Shown: positions 1-5,887 of the stretch, in pieces
How the letters are laid out: the number at the start of each line of letters is the position of its first letter
Numbering within the stretch: position 1 is the first letter of the stretch
Assembly (NCBI GenBank): GCA_002417975.1
Contig: DIDE01000055.1
Coordinates: 1-6,618 of the forward strand
DNA from: Eggerthellaceae bacterium UBA5808
GTDB taxonomy: Bacteria > Actinomycetota > Coriobacteriia > Coriobacteriales > Eggerthellaceae
DNA: 6,618 nucleotides
Direction: 5' to 3'
Notes under the pieces: generated by a model
Databases searched by the model: none
Told to the model about the DNA's origin: nothing
What the model saw: only the letters and a program-made list of their open reading frames with translations
Made by a program: the position numbers and the translations under genes

Positions 1-976
1 CCTTGTCGACCTTAACGGATTTCGCATGGCCCAGCATTTCAACGGTTGCGTCAGCAAGCGTCATGCCGAAGTCCTTATCGATTACCTGAGCACCAGTGAC
101 AGTAGCGATGTCTTCCAGAATACGCTTACGACGGTCGCCAAAGCCAGGAGCCTTGATAGCAACGCAGTTGAACGTTCCACGGATCTTGTTGAGCAGAATT
201 GTTGCAAGAGCCTCGCCATCAACGTCTTCTGCAACGATAAACAGAGGACGACCCGACTTCATAACAGTCTCGAGCAATGGAACGAGATCCTGAATGTTGG
301 AAATCTTCTGGTCAGTCAGCAGGATGTAAGGATCCTTCATGACTGCTTCCATCTTTTCCATATCAGTTGCCATGTAAGGGCTGATATATCCACGATCGTA
401 TTGCATGCCCTCGACGTGCTCGAGCTCAATACCAAACGTCTGGCTTTCTTCAACAGAGATAGCTCCGTCTTTGCCTACCAGGTCCATAGCTTCGGCGATT
501 TTTTCACCGATCTGCTCGTCACCAGCAGAAATGGTACCAACATTGGCAATCTGGTCTTTGCCAGATACTTCGATCGCATCTGATTTGATCGAATCAACAA
601 CTGCGTCGACAGCCTTGTTAATTCCGCGACGAATGCCCAGTGCGTCAGCACCAGCAGCAACGTTGCGCAGACCTTCGCTTACCAAAGCATCAGTCAGCAG
701 CGTTGCGGTCGTTGTACCATCACCAGCAACATCGTTTGCCTTGACAGCAACTTCGCGAACGAGCTGTGCGCCCATGTTCTCGACTGGATTCTCAAGCTCG
801 ATTTCCTTAGCAACCGTGACACCATCGTTGGTGACAAGCGGTGCACCGTAGGACTTCTCAAGTGCTACGTAGCGTCCTTTAGGGCCAAGCGTTACCTTGA
901 CAGCATCAGAGAGTTTATGAGCACCAGCGGCAAGAGCACCACGTGCATCTTCGTTAAACTTCACATCTTTTGCCAT
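1..976 (-). CDS. groEL: 60-kDa chaperonin GroEL, 5' part (runs off the left edge)
   Basis: Cytosolic ATP-driven folding chamber, partner of the GroES encoded just upstream. I translated 325 residues from the ATG at 976; a full GroEL has about 545, so the second intermediate and equatorial segments lie outside the window. Seen: the phosphate loop TLGPKGR (29-35), catalytic-side Asp in NDGVTVAKE (D51), GDGTTT (85-90, nucleotide/Mg contact D86), EGMQYDRGYISPY (189-201, apical start and substrate/GroES contact), AEDVDGEALAT (249-259) and KAPGFGDRRK (275-284). This gives a complete first equatorial domain (about 1-133), the first intermediate segment (about 134-190) and most of the apical domain. 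AAGGA lies 10 nt before the ATG. The gap to groES is 54 bp, with no promoter that I can see, so it is read with groES from the CIRCE-controlled promoter. The reading frame is intact throughout. Identification is certain. Confidence 0.98.
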   Translation of the reverse strand, partial: MAKDVKFNEDARGALAAGAHKLSDAVKVTLGPKGRYVALEKSYGAPLVTNDGVTVAKEIELENPVENMGAQLVREVAVKANDVAGDGTTTATLLTDALVSEGLRNVAAGADALGIRRGINKAVDAVVDSIKSDAIEVSGKDQIANVGTISAGDEQIGEKIAEAMDLVGKDGAISVEESQTFGIELEHVEGMQYDRGYISPYMATDMEKMEAVMKDPYILLTDQKISNIQDLVPLLETVMKSGRPLFIVAEDVDGEALATILLNKIRGTFNCVAIKAPGFGDRRKRILEDIATVTGAQVIDKDFGMTLADATVEMLGHAKSVKVDK

Positions 977-1030
977 GATGTATGTTTCCTTTCGATCCGT
1001 TACTCGGTTTGTTTATCTGACAGGGAGCGA

Positions 1031-1318
1031 CTAACCCTTGATCGCATAGATGTCGTCCGAGCGAAGAATAACAACCTTTTCGCCCTCGACTTCAATTTCC
1101 GTTCCGCCAAATTTGCCATAGATCACATGATCGTTGACCTTGACGGGCATGGGCAGGTTTTTGCCATCATCGTTCAGCTTGCCAGGACCAACAGCGAGCA
1201 CAACACCACTCGTTGGCTTTTCCTTGGCACCACTAGCGATATAGAGGCCTGAAGCAGTCGTTTCATTTGCTTCATCCTGTTTGACGATGATGCGATCGCC
1301 CAACGGTTTCAAATCCAT
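1031..1318 (-). CDS. groES: 10-kDa co-chaperonin GroES
   Basis: Heptameric lid that caps the GroEL chamber in the cytosol. The protein is 95 aa, the normal family length. Seen: the N-terminal strand with PLGDRIIVK (5-13), the mobile loop (about 16-32) with the hydrophobic tripeptide LYI (25-27) that docks on the GroEL apical domain, SGVVLAVGPGK (37-47) leading into the roof loop, VIYGKFGGTEIE (65-76), and the terminal RSDDIYAI (86-93). The start is supported by GGAAGGAAGG (1326-1335) with 7 nt to the ATG. It is the first gene of groES-groEL, and the leader carries a CIRCE operator, so heat-shock control by HrcA is expected. The loop wording resembles chaperonins of Coriobacteriia as I remember them; that part is inference. 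Confidence 0.98.
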   Translation of the reverse strand: MDLKPLGDRIIVKQDEANETTASGLYIASGAKEKPTSGVVLAVGPGKLNDDGKNLPMPVKVNDHVIYGKFGGTEIEVEGEKVVILRSDDIYAIKG

Positions 1319-1403
1319 AATGCAGCCTTCCTTCCGTCGTACGCTCTATCCATTCATTTGGATAATCGAGCCATACTTGTTTACTTTTCTTCGGTTGAAA
1401 GTG

Positions 1404-1430
1404 CTAGCACTCAAAATGGATGAGTGCTAA
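1404..1430 (-). promoter_or_regulatory. CIRCE operator (HrcA binding site)
   Basis: On the minus strand the sequence reads TTAGCACTC, 9 nt, GAGTGCTAG. This is the known CIRCE inverted repeat TTAGCACTC-N9-GAGTGCTAA with a single mismatch in the last base. It sits 86 bp upstream of the groES ATG and just downstream of the predicted start point of the groES promoter, where bound HrcA repressor would block transcription. No hrcA gene is in the window. Confidence 0.95.
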
Positions 1431-1443
1431 ACGCAACGGTGCA

Positions 1444-1471
1444 ATCATAACACCAGATTTATCACGCGCAA
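1444..1471 (-). promoter_or_regulatory. Predicted sigma-70-type promoter of groES-groEL
   Basis: The minus strand shows TTGCGC (1466-1471) as a -35 box, a 16-bp spacer, and TATGAT (1444-1449) as a -10 box, which differs from TATAAT at one position. The start point would be near 1437, immediately before CIRCE. The placement relative to CIRCE is the main support. It has not been tested against alternatives in a computed model. Confidence 0.65.
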
Positions 1472-1474
1472 GAG

Positions 1475-1517
1475 AAAATGAGAAAACCTCAGTGTCCATG
1501 ACACAGATTTCACTGAG
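1475..1517 (-). terminator. Candidate terminator after nadE
   Basis: A perfect 7-bp inverted repeat, CTCAGTG / CACTGAG (arms 1511-1517 and 1488-1494), is followed on the minus strand by GTTTTCTCATTTT. A second, overlapping hairpin, GTGTC-ATG-GACAC (1492-1504), is also possible in the same stretch. It lies about 88 nt after the nadE stop and abuts the groES -35 box, so it could insulate groES from nadE readthrough. The stem is modest and the T-tract is interrupted, so this remains a candidate. Confidence 0.45.
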
Positions 1518-1604
1518 CTGTCACCGTTTCGTTATATGGCGAGAGAGACGACGCACTCAATAAGAGGCATCGCTTACAATAGATCACTTCTTCGCGACAT
1601 ATGC

Positions 1605-2423
1605 CTATCGATAAAAAAGAGTATCTGGATAAGGCGGCTCCATGGCACGTTTATATGCACAAGCCTGAGCAGTCGCGTATACGTGACGAACAAACTCCGC
1701 ATCATCAGATTTTTCTGCGACGGTATCAACATCTTCGTTTAACTCAAACAAATCAATAAGGATGCGATCCAAAGATGCATAATCAATACCCAAGCTTTTT
1801 TCATCTTGTTGCTCGGGAGCAAGTTCGGCACTTGGCGGCTTGATGAACACATGCTCAGGAATAGGCAGCTGCATACCATGATCTGTCGCATCCCGATTGC
1901 GCCAGCGTCCAAGTGCATAAACATCGGTTTTATACAACCCGCCCAATGGCGCAAAAGCCCCCGCAGTATCGCCATACAGTGTTGAATATCCCATCATCGC
2001 TTCACTCTTATTGCCTGTGTTCACAAGCATCCAACGATGGGCATTAGACAGTGCCATAAGGCAGACCATGCGGCAACGCGCCTGTGTATTCTCACTCGCA
2101 AGGCCATCGAGTTCATGGTCCCAAACGCGCTTGAATTCTGCGTTAAAGGCATGATATGGTTCGCAAATCGACATAGTATGCGTCTCAATATCGAGGGCAT
2201 GCGCAAGAGCCGCGGCATCGTCAACAGAATGATCTGTCGAATACGGACCAGGAAGCAAAACGCCATGCACATGGTCAGCGCCAAATGCGTCGACACACAT
2301 GACGGCTGTGACACTAGAATCAATTCCGCCCGATAAGCCTATAACAACATCATCAAAGTGAGCATTGGCTACATAGTCCTTAAGAGCAGTAACGCAAATA
2401 CGATATTTTTCCTGTTCACGCAT
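1605..2423 (-). CDS. nadE: NAD(+) synthetase, stand-alone synthetase domain
   Basis: Last step of NAD biosynthesis: amidation of nicotinic acid adenine dinucleotide with ATP in the cytosol. The protein is 272 aa. Seen: the ATP-pyrophosphatase P-loop GLSGGIDSS (29-37), LPGPYSTDHS (57-66) in the usual SRYSS-type position, ENTQARCRM (111-119), NTGNKSE (135-141), YGD (150-152), GGLYKTDVYALGRW (161-174), and the ordered-loop motif KPPSAEL (195-201) with DEKSLGIDY (207-215). There is no N-terminal nitrilase-like glutaminase domain, so it should use ammonia, like the E. coli enzyme of about 275 aa. The wording nevertheless looks closer to the synthetase half of glutamine-dependent enzymes. AGAGGA about 6 nt before the ATG supports the start. 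It is flanked by gaps of 248 bp upstream and 286 bp downstream, so it is probably a single transcription unit. Confidence 0.96.
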   Translation of the reverse strand: MREQEKYRICVTALKDYVANAHFDDVVIGLSGGIDSSVTAVMCVDAFGADHVHGVLLPGPYSTDHSVDDAAALAHALDIETHTMSICEPYHAFNAEFKRVWDHELDGLASENTQARCRMVCLMALSNAHRWMLVNTGNKSEAMMGYSTLYGDTAGAFAPLGGLYKTDVYALGRWRNRDATDHGMQLPIPEHVFIKPPSAELAPEQQDEKSLGIDYASLDRILIDLFELNEDVDTVAEKSDDAEFVRHVYATAQACAYKRAMEPPYPDTLFYR

Positions 2424-2498
2424 TGTCGATCCTCTCGCTAGAGTCTTAAGTATCGTCCCTTAATGTTTCAAACGCATTGCATAATTGCACAAAAAGGA

Positions 2499-2640
2499 AG
2501 CTCAGCCAAATATAAAGGTTAGCCGCGTTTCATTAACTCGTATATGCAGCTCAACCAAATACAAAAGCTAGCCACGTCAGACTAACGGTATAAGGTTAAT
2601 CTGTACTAGGCTAGCCACATTGCATTAGTTCATACACGCA
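2499..2640. repeat. Three degenerate copies of a ~49-bp intergenic sequence
   Basis: Copy 1 starts at 2499 and copy 2 at 2548, a period of 49 bp. They agree at about 25 of the first 30 positions, beginning AGCTCARCCAAATA and passing through TTAGCC/CTAGCC. A third, partial copy at about 2609-2639 matches the second half of copy 1 at about 21 of 30 positions, from GGCTAGCC to CACGC, and its core is 43 bp from that of copy 2. Most differences between copies are transitions. It lies in the 248-bp gap between hypB and nadE, which otherwise shows only the nadE ribosome binding site. Function unknown. Confidence 0.7.
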
Positions 2641-2671
2641 TGTACCGCAAAGCTTCTTTACCGGAAGTACG

Positions 2672-3328
2672 CTACGCTTGAACGGTGTGAATCTGATCCG
2701 TCAACCACTGAGCCCACGCATCTACGCCTTCACCCGAAGTTGCAGATATCGGGAACACAGGAGCGGTAGGATTCAGCTGTTGAACTGAGTCATCAAATGC
2801 TTGTTCATCAAAGTTGAATACGGGTTTCGTGTCAATCTTATTGAGCACAACTGCTTTTGAAACTTGGAAAACTCCAGGATACTTCAGCGGTTTATCGTCA
2901 CCTTCGGGGACACTCAAAATCATGACCTTAACGTTTTCGCCCAAGTCAAAATCGGTCGGGCATACAAGATTGCCCACGTTTTCGATCAAAATAAGATCGA
3001 GATCATCAAGATCAAGAACGCTAATTGCTCGCTGAATCATATTGCTCTCAAGATGGCATGCGCCACCCGTGTTAATCTGAACGGCAGCTATCCCCTGCTG
3101 CTTAATACGATCGGAATCGACCTGCGAGGCAATATCGCCTTCGATAACTGCAATATTGAATTCATCGCGCAGAGCCTCAATCGTCGCTAGAATAGTTGAC
3201 GTTTTGCCCGATCCAGGACTTGCAAGAATATCGAGAACGTATACGTGTTTCTTTGCAAAGAGTGCTCGGTTCTGCTCGGCGAGCTTATCATTTTTTGCCA
3301 ATATCGGCTGTTTAAGATCAATCTGCAT
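2672..3328 (-). CDS. hypB: Nickel incorporation GTPase HypB
   Basis: GTPase that, with HypA, delivers nickel to the [NiFe]-hydrogenase large subunit (in some bacteria also to urease). The protein is 218 aa. Seen: Walker A ASPGSGKTS (36-44), EGD (63-65), INTGGACHLES (85-95) with the G-domain metal ligands C91 and H92, ENVGNLVCP (116-124) with the third ligand C123, NKID (163-166) for guanine specificity, and ISATSGEG (194-201). The N-terminus lacks both the His-rich stretch and the CCxxCxC high-affinity nickel site found in some HypB proteins, so this is the short form. The start at MQIDLK has GAAGGGCGGAT upstream, an imperfect ribosome binding site. hypA lies 230 bp upstream on the same strand. 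That gap is long enough for hypB to have its own promoter. No hypCDEF or hydrogenase genes are visible. Confidence 0.96.
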   Translation of the reverse strand: MQIDLKQPILAKNDKLAEQNRALFAKKHVYVLDILASPGSGKTSTILATIEALRDEFNIAVIEGDIASQVDSDRIKQQGIAAVQINTGGACHLESNMIQRAISVLDLDDLDLILIENVGNLVCPTDFDLGENVKVMILSVPEGDDKPLKYPGVFQVSKAVVLNKIDTKPVFNFDEQAFDDSVQQLNPTAPVFPISATSGEGVDAWAQWLTDQIHTVQA

Positions 3329-3345
3329 ATCGATCCGCCCTTCAT

Positions 3346-3376
3346 TTTATACACTACGTTAGATCTATACCTTCAA
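3346..3376 (-). promoter_or_regulatory. Weak candidate promoter of hypB
   Basis: The minus strand shows TTGAAG (3371-3376) and TATAAA (3346-3351) separated by 19 bp, longer than the preferred 17. The -10 box would put the start point about 10 nt before the hypB ribosome binding site, leaving a very short leader. Two TGTAACACT repeats sit just upstream (3384-3413). Low confidence because of the spacing. Confidence 0.3.
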
Positions 3377-3383
3377 CGGATAC

Positions 3384-3413
3384 TGTAACACTATGAAGAC
3401 TATTTGTAACACT
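3384..3413. repeat. Two 9-bp direct repeats 21 bp apart, upstream of hypB
   Basis: TGTAACACT occurs at 3384-3392 and again at 3405-3413, an exact match with a 21-bp period (two helical turns). The pair lies in the hypA-hypB gap, about 56-85 bp upstream of the hypB start and just upstream of its candidate -35 box, where an activator could bind. No known regulator motif is recognised. Confidence 0.55.
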
Positions 3414-3558
3414 GTTTATACGTCAGAGAAAAATTTGCACTGTCTATTCATCGAGTTAGACAAACATTACAAGGAAGATAGAAGCAGTATCCAATCCTCA
3501 GAAAAAACCGCTCAATGCCCGCCAACCAGTAACAAAACTTATCAGTCGAAATGCCTGT

Positions 3559-4008
3559 TTAGTCCGTTAGCGATACAGCAGAGCCGACATCTGCAGAAGC
3601 AGAGGAATCCCCATTCGTCGATCCAGTAGGCGTAGAATCCGCCGAAGTATTAGATACGTCGTCTGGAATGTCTACTTCAATCGAATCTATTTGCATCTCG
3701 CGCCCTTGAAGGAGTTCGGTTGCAAAACTACCACACTCAGGACAAAGAACATGGAAACGATCGTGATTAAATTCTTTTCCACATTCTAAACATCGGCTAC
3801 GAGGCTCAACCATATTGATCTCGAGATCGGCACCTTCCATATAGGTGCCTTCGGTGAGCGCCTCAAAAGCAAAGCGGAGAGAATCTTCAATTGCCTCGGT
3901 CATAACGCCAATAGAAAGCGAGATCTTTAGTACTTTGTCGGCCTGCGCCTGCTTGGCGGATTTATCCACCGCATCCAGTACGCCGCTCATGATGCCCAAC
4001 TCATGCAT
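3559..4008 (-). CDS. hypA: Hydrogenase/urease nickel metallochaperone HypA
   Basis: Nickel chaperone that pairs with HypB for insertion of nickel into [NiFe]-hydrogenase. The protein is 149 aa. Seen: the N-terminal MHE that forms the nickel site (H2), the conserved region through SLSIGVMTEAIEDSLRFAFE (30-49), and the structural zinc site with two CxxC pairs, C73/C76 and C89/C92. The canonical protein ends at about residue 115 (SIEVDIP). The following 34 residues, about 116-149, are an added acidic tail rich in Ser, Thr, Asp, Gly and Ala with no predicted fold. The tail is in frame with no sign of a frameshift. The start is fixed by the MHE motif and by AAAGGAG (4015-4021) 6 nt before the ATG. 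tatC ends 108 bp upstream on the same strand, so cotranscription with the Tat genes is possible. hypB follows after 230 bp. Confidence 0.96.
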   Translation of the reverse strand: MHELGIMSGVLDAVDKSAKQAQADKVLKISLSIGVMTEAIEDSLRFAFEALTEGTYMEGADLEINMVEPRSRCLECGKEFNHDRFHVLCPECGSFATELLQGREMQIDSIEVDIPDDVSNTSADSTPTGSTNGDSSASADVGSAVSLTD

Positions 4009-4058
4009 CGTCTTCTCCTTTCATCTCAGCACCGATAGCATCAGTCCTCACGTTCGTC

Positions 4059-4085
4059 AGGTAATGCAAACGCGATCCATTACCT
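4059..4085. repeat. Perfect 8-bp inverted repeat between tatC and hypA
   Basis: AGGTAATG (4059-4066), 11 nt, CATTACCT (4078-4085): two perfect 8-bp arms. It is 51 bp upstream of the hypA start and 31 bp after the tatC stop. No T-tract follows on the minus strand, so a classical terminator is unlikely. It could be an operator, or an RNA hairpin that stabilises one half of a tat-hyp transcript. Confidence 0.6.
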
Positions 4086-4116
4086 TACATCAGCTAGAAA
4101 GCACAGTAATAGATGA

Positions 4117-4962
4117 CTATTCCTCTTTTTCTAGCTCGCGCTTACGCTTTTTTTCGGCCCATTCGGCTTGCCATTCAGCTTCTTCGCGTTCTTCCTGCTC
4201 CATTTCGGCTTTTTGCTCTTTTATTCGCTTCCCCAGCACAATACGAGCAACCGCCAAACTGATCTCATACAATCCGATCATCGCACCAAACATCAGGAAC
4301 ATTGTGACAGGAGATGCATCAGGCGTTACGAATGCCGACACGACCATCAAAACGATGTATACCGTTCGCCAACTCGCACGCAACTTAGCATAAGGAATAA
4401 CCTCGAATATCGTGAGGTAGAACACAACCAAAGGCAGCTCAAAGGCAAGGCCAAACCCTACTTCGAACTTGATAATAATATCGATCCATTTATCGGCCTG
4501 AGGCGTAATTTGAGCAAATCCGTTTGCTTGATCCGTAAGCCACTGAAACGCTGGCGGCAAAATGATGTTGTAACAAAATACCGTTCCGAAAATGAACAAT
4601 GCGACAGCAACAGCAAACGTCGGAAGGAACCACTTACGCTCTTTAGGCTTAAGCGCTGGCAAGAAAAATGCAAGCAGCTGCCAAATTATAACCGGCATGC
4701 AAGCAATAATAGCCGCCCATAATGAGATGATAAAACGTACCTGGAATGCATCAAACGCTCCGAAAACATTCATTACCACATTGCCCGCATCATCATGCGG
4801 CATATAAGGTGAAACAGGTTGCAGAGCAAATTGTGCAATCGTCGGTGTAGCCATGTAAAAAATGCACATCGCGATAACCAGACATACGGCGATACGCACA
4901 AGGCGCATACGCAATTCTCCAAGATGATCGAGAAGGGGCATACGTGCAGGACCGATAGGCAT
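4117..4962 (-). CDS. tatC: Sec-independent protein translocase TatC
   Basis: Polytopic inner-membrane receptor for twin-arginine signal peptides; it forms the Tat translocase with TatA/B. The protein is 281 aa, a little longer than the usual 240-260. Seen: the N-terminal signature LLDHLGELRMRL (10-21), the first cytoplasmic loop FLPALKPKERK (100-110) with the signal-binding Glu (E108), FEVGFGLAFELP (166-177) with the conserved membrane Glu (E175), and AFVTPDASP (210-218). Six hydrophobic segments fit the family: about 21-43, 73-98, 113-134, 160-185, 198-212 and 216-236. After residue 245 comes a strongly charged Glu/Lys/Arg tail of about 36 residues, probably helical and cytoplasmic. The ATG is 3 nt after the TatA/B stop. 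Its ribosome binding site GGGGGAG (4969-4975) lies in the last TatA/B codons, so translation is likely coupled. Confidence 0.97.
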   Translation of the reverse strand: MPIGPARMPLLDHLGELRMRLVRIAVCLVIAMCIFYMATPTIAQFALQPVSPYMPHDDAGNVVMNVFGAFDAFQVRFIISLWAAIIACMPVIIWQLLAFFLPALKPKERKWFLPTFAVAVALFIFGTVFCYNIILPPAFQWLTDQANGFAQITPQADKWIDIIIKFEVGFGLAFELPLVVFYLTIFEVIPYAKLRASWRTVYIVLMVVSAFVTPDASPVTMFLMFGAMIGLYEISLAVARIVLGKRIKEQKAEMEQEEREEAEWQAEWAEKKRKRELEKEE

Positions 4963-4965
4963 GAT

Positions 4966-5865
4966 CTACTCCCCCTTCTTAGTTGATTTTGACGATGTAT
5001 GAGCACCGGAGTTAGTCGAACGGCTATCCGATGCCTTGGTATGAGTACTTGACGTCTTGGCACGACTACTTGATTTCTTTGTAGTCGATGCTTTAGTACG
5101 AGTACTCGATTTTTTGGCACTCGACGTTTTAGCACCAGACGCCTTACGGCTCGTTGGTTTAGATTGATTCCCGGACGTCTTAGAAGCTGTTGTAGCATGA
5201 CTGCCAGAAGTTTTTGAGCCCTTGGAAGTTTTCGAACGCGCAGCTTCACGCCGTGCATCTGCCGCTGCAAATCCAGCTACCGCAGCATCATGCGCAGGCG
5301 TCGAAGACAAAACAGGACTATTCACCTTGCGCCCAGAAGGTTTACCTTTTGCCGTACTCGTATGCGGTTTCGACACAGGCGCAGGATCTTTCGTCTCTTT
5401 GGATGAAGCCGCCTTACCTGTCGACGACGTAGATGTTGAATGAGTCGTTACCCCGTACAAATCGTCAGCCGTTGGCACAGGCGCGTTCTTGTCCTTGCCG
5501 GATGCTTGACCAGCAGTATGCGAAGCTGACTCGTTTTTGATTCGTTCAGCTCGCTCTTTGTCATATTTCGCTTTACGCTCGGTAAAGCTTTCTTTCTTTT
5601 CAGGAGTCCCCGTTTTCTGGGCACCCTTTTTCCCTGCATCTTCGACTTTCGAGAGCACGTCAAGAGGATTCTTAAACGGTTCATCGGACGACGCAGGATC
5701 ATAGACCTCGGTCTTAATAACGTGATTCATTTCTTCTTGCGCGTTCTTAAATTTACTGATCGCTTGACCAATAGTCTTAGCAAGCGCAGGAAGCTTGTCG
5801 GGACCAAAGATCAGAAAGCCAAACAGTAAGATAAGAAAGAGCTCATTTGCTCCGATACCAAACAA
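4966..5865 (-). CDS. tatA/B: TatA/TatB-family translocase subunit with long H1-like tail
   Basis: Single-span membrane subunit of the twin-arginine translocase, next to tatC. I choose the TTG at 5865, giving 299 aa. It is preceded by GAGAGG (5872-5877) with 6 nt spacing and yields the family's usual start M-F-G-I-G. The frame can be extended to a GTG at 5904, but that start has no ribosome binding site and adds 13 charged, atypical residues. Seen: E8 (as in TatB), a hydrophobic span (about 9-20), the hinge FGPDKLP (20-26), and an amphipathic helix (about 27-47). A Lys/Glu-rich region (about 70-112) follows. The last 89 residues (211-299) are almost only Ser, Thr, Lys, Ala, Arg and Gly, with no aromatic and no Ile, Leu, Val or Met, like histone H1 tails. 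Typical TatA/B proteins have about 60-170 residues. TatA versus TatB cannot be settled; a dual role is possible because no second family member is visible. Confidence 0.9.
   Translation of the reverse strand: MFGIGANELFLILLFGFLIFGPDKLPALAKTIGQAISKFKNAQEEMNHVIKTEVYDPASSDEPFKNPLDVLSKVEDAGKKGAQKTGTPEKKESFTERKAKYDKERAERIKNESASHTAGQASGKDKNAPVPTADDLYGVTTHSTSTSSTGKAASSKETKDPAPVSKPHTSTAKGKPSGRKVNSPVLSSTPAHDAAVAGFAAADARREAARSKTSKGSKTSGSHATTASKTSGNQSKPTSRKASGAKTSSAKKSSTRTKASTTKKSSSRAKTSSTHTKASDSRSTNSGAHTSSKSTKKGE
4969..5235 (-). repeat. Low-complexity coding repeat encoding the TatA/B tail
   Basis: This stretch encodes the final 89 residues of the TatA/B protein as degenerate short units of the kind K-T/A-S-S/T with K or R every two to four residues (for example AKTSSAKKSST and RAKTSSTHTK). 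The DNA shows matching imperfect repeats such as GTACTTGA/CTACTTGA/GTACTCGA. Such tracts usually vary in length between strains by slippage. Confidence 0.75.
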
Positions 5866-5871
5866 AGGAAA

Positions 5872-5877
5872 CCTCTC
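5872..5877 (-). promoter_or_regulatory. Ribosome binding site that fixes the TTG start of tatA/B
   Basis: GAGAGG on the minus strand, 6 nt before the TTG at 5865. It is the only Shine-Dalgarno-like sequence near any in-frame start codon of this gene. It places translation at the family-typical FGIG motif rather than at the GTG at 5904. Confidence 0.7.
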
Positions 5878-5887
5878 AACTCTCCGA

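Noticed and set aside
26..851. Long plus-strand open frames (26-583 and 405-851) opposite groEL
   Set aside because: They lie wholly antisense to the clearly coding groEL frame, have no ribosome binding site and no recognisable domains; Ser-rich composition is typical of an antisense shadow.
2424..2500. Promoter of nadE
   Set aside because: TTGAAA and several TA-rich hexamers are present, but none has acceptable spacing, so I do not place a promoter.
2499..2640. Reading the ~49-bp repeats as a CRISPR array
   Set aside because: The copies are directly adjacent, degenerate, and lack uniform unique spacers; no cas genes are nearby.
3480..3558. Terminator after hypA using the TTTTTT run (minus strand, about 3504-3509)
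   Set aside because: I could not find a complementary stem in the bases immediately before the T-run.
3393..3629. Plus-strand 78-codon frame in the hypA-hypB gap
   Set aside because: No Shine-Dalgarno sequence before the ATG, it runs into the antisense of the hypA 3' end, and its composition is not protein-like.
3845..4722. Plus-strand frames (3845-4393 and 4168-4722) opposite hypA and tatC
   Set aside because: Antisense to well-supported genes; hydrophobic or His/Asn/Arg-rich sequence arises from the complementary strand of membrane codons.
4773..5270. Minus-strand 165-codon frame overlapping tatA/B in another frame
   Set aside because: Arg/Leu/Val-rich product of the low-complexity tail read out of frame; overlaps tatC and tatA/B with no start signal.
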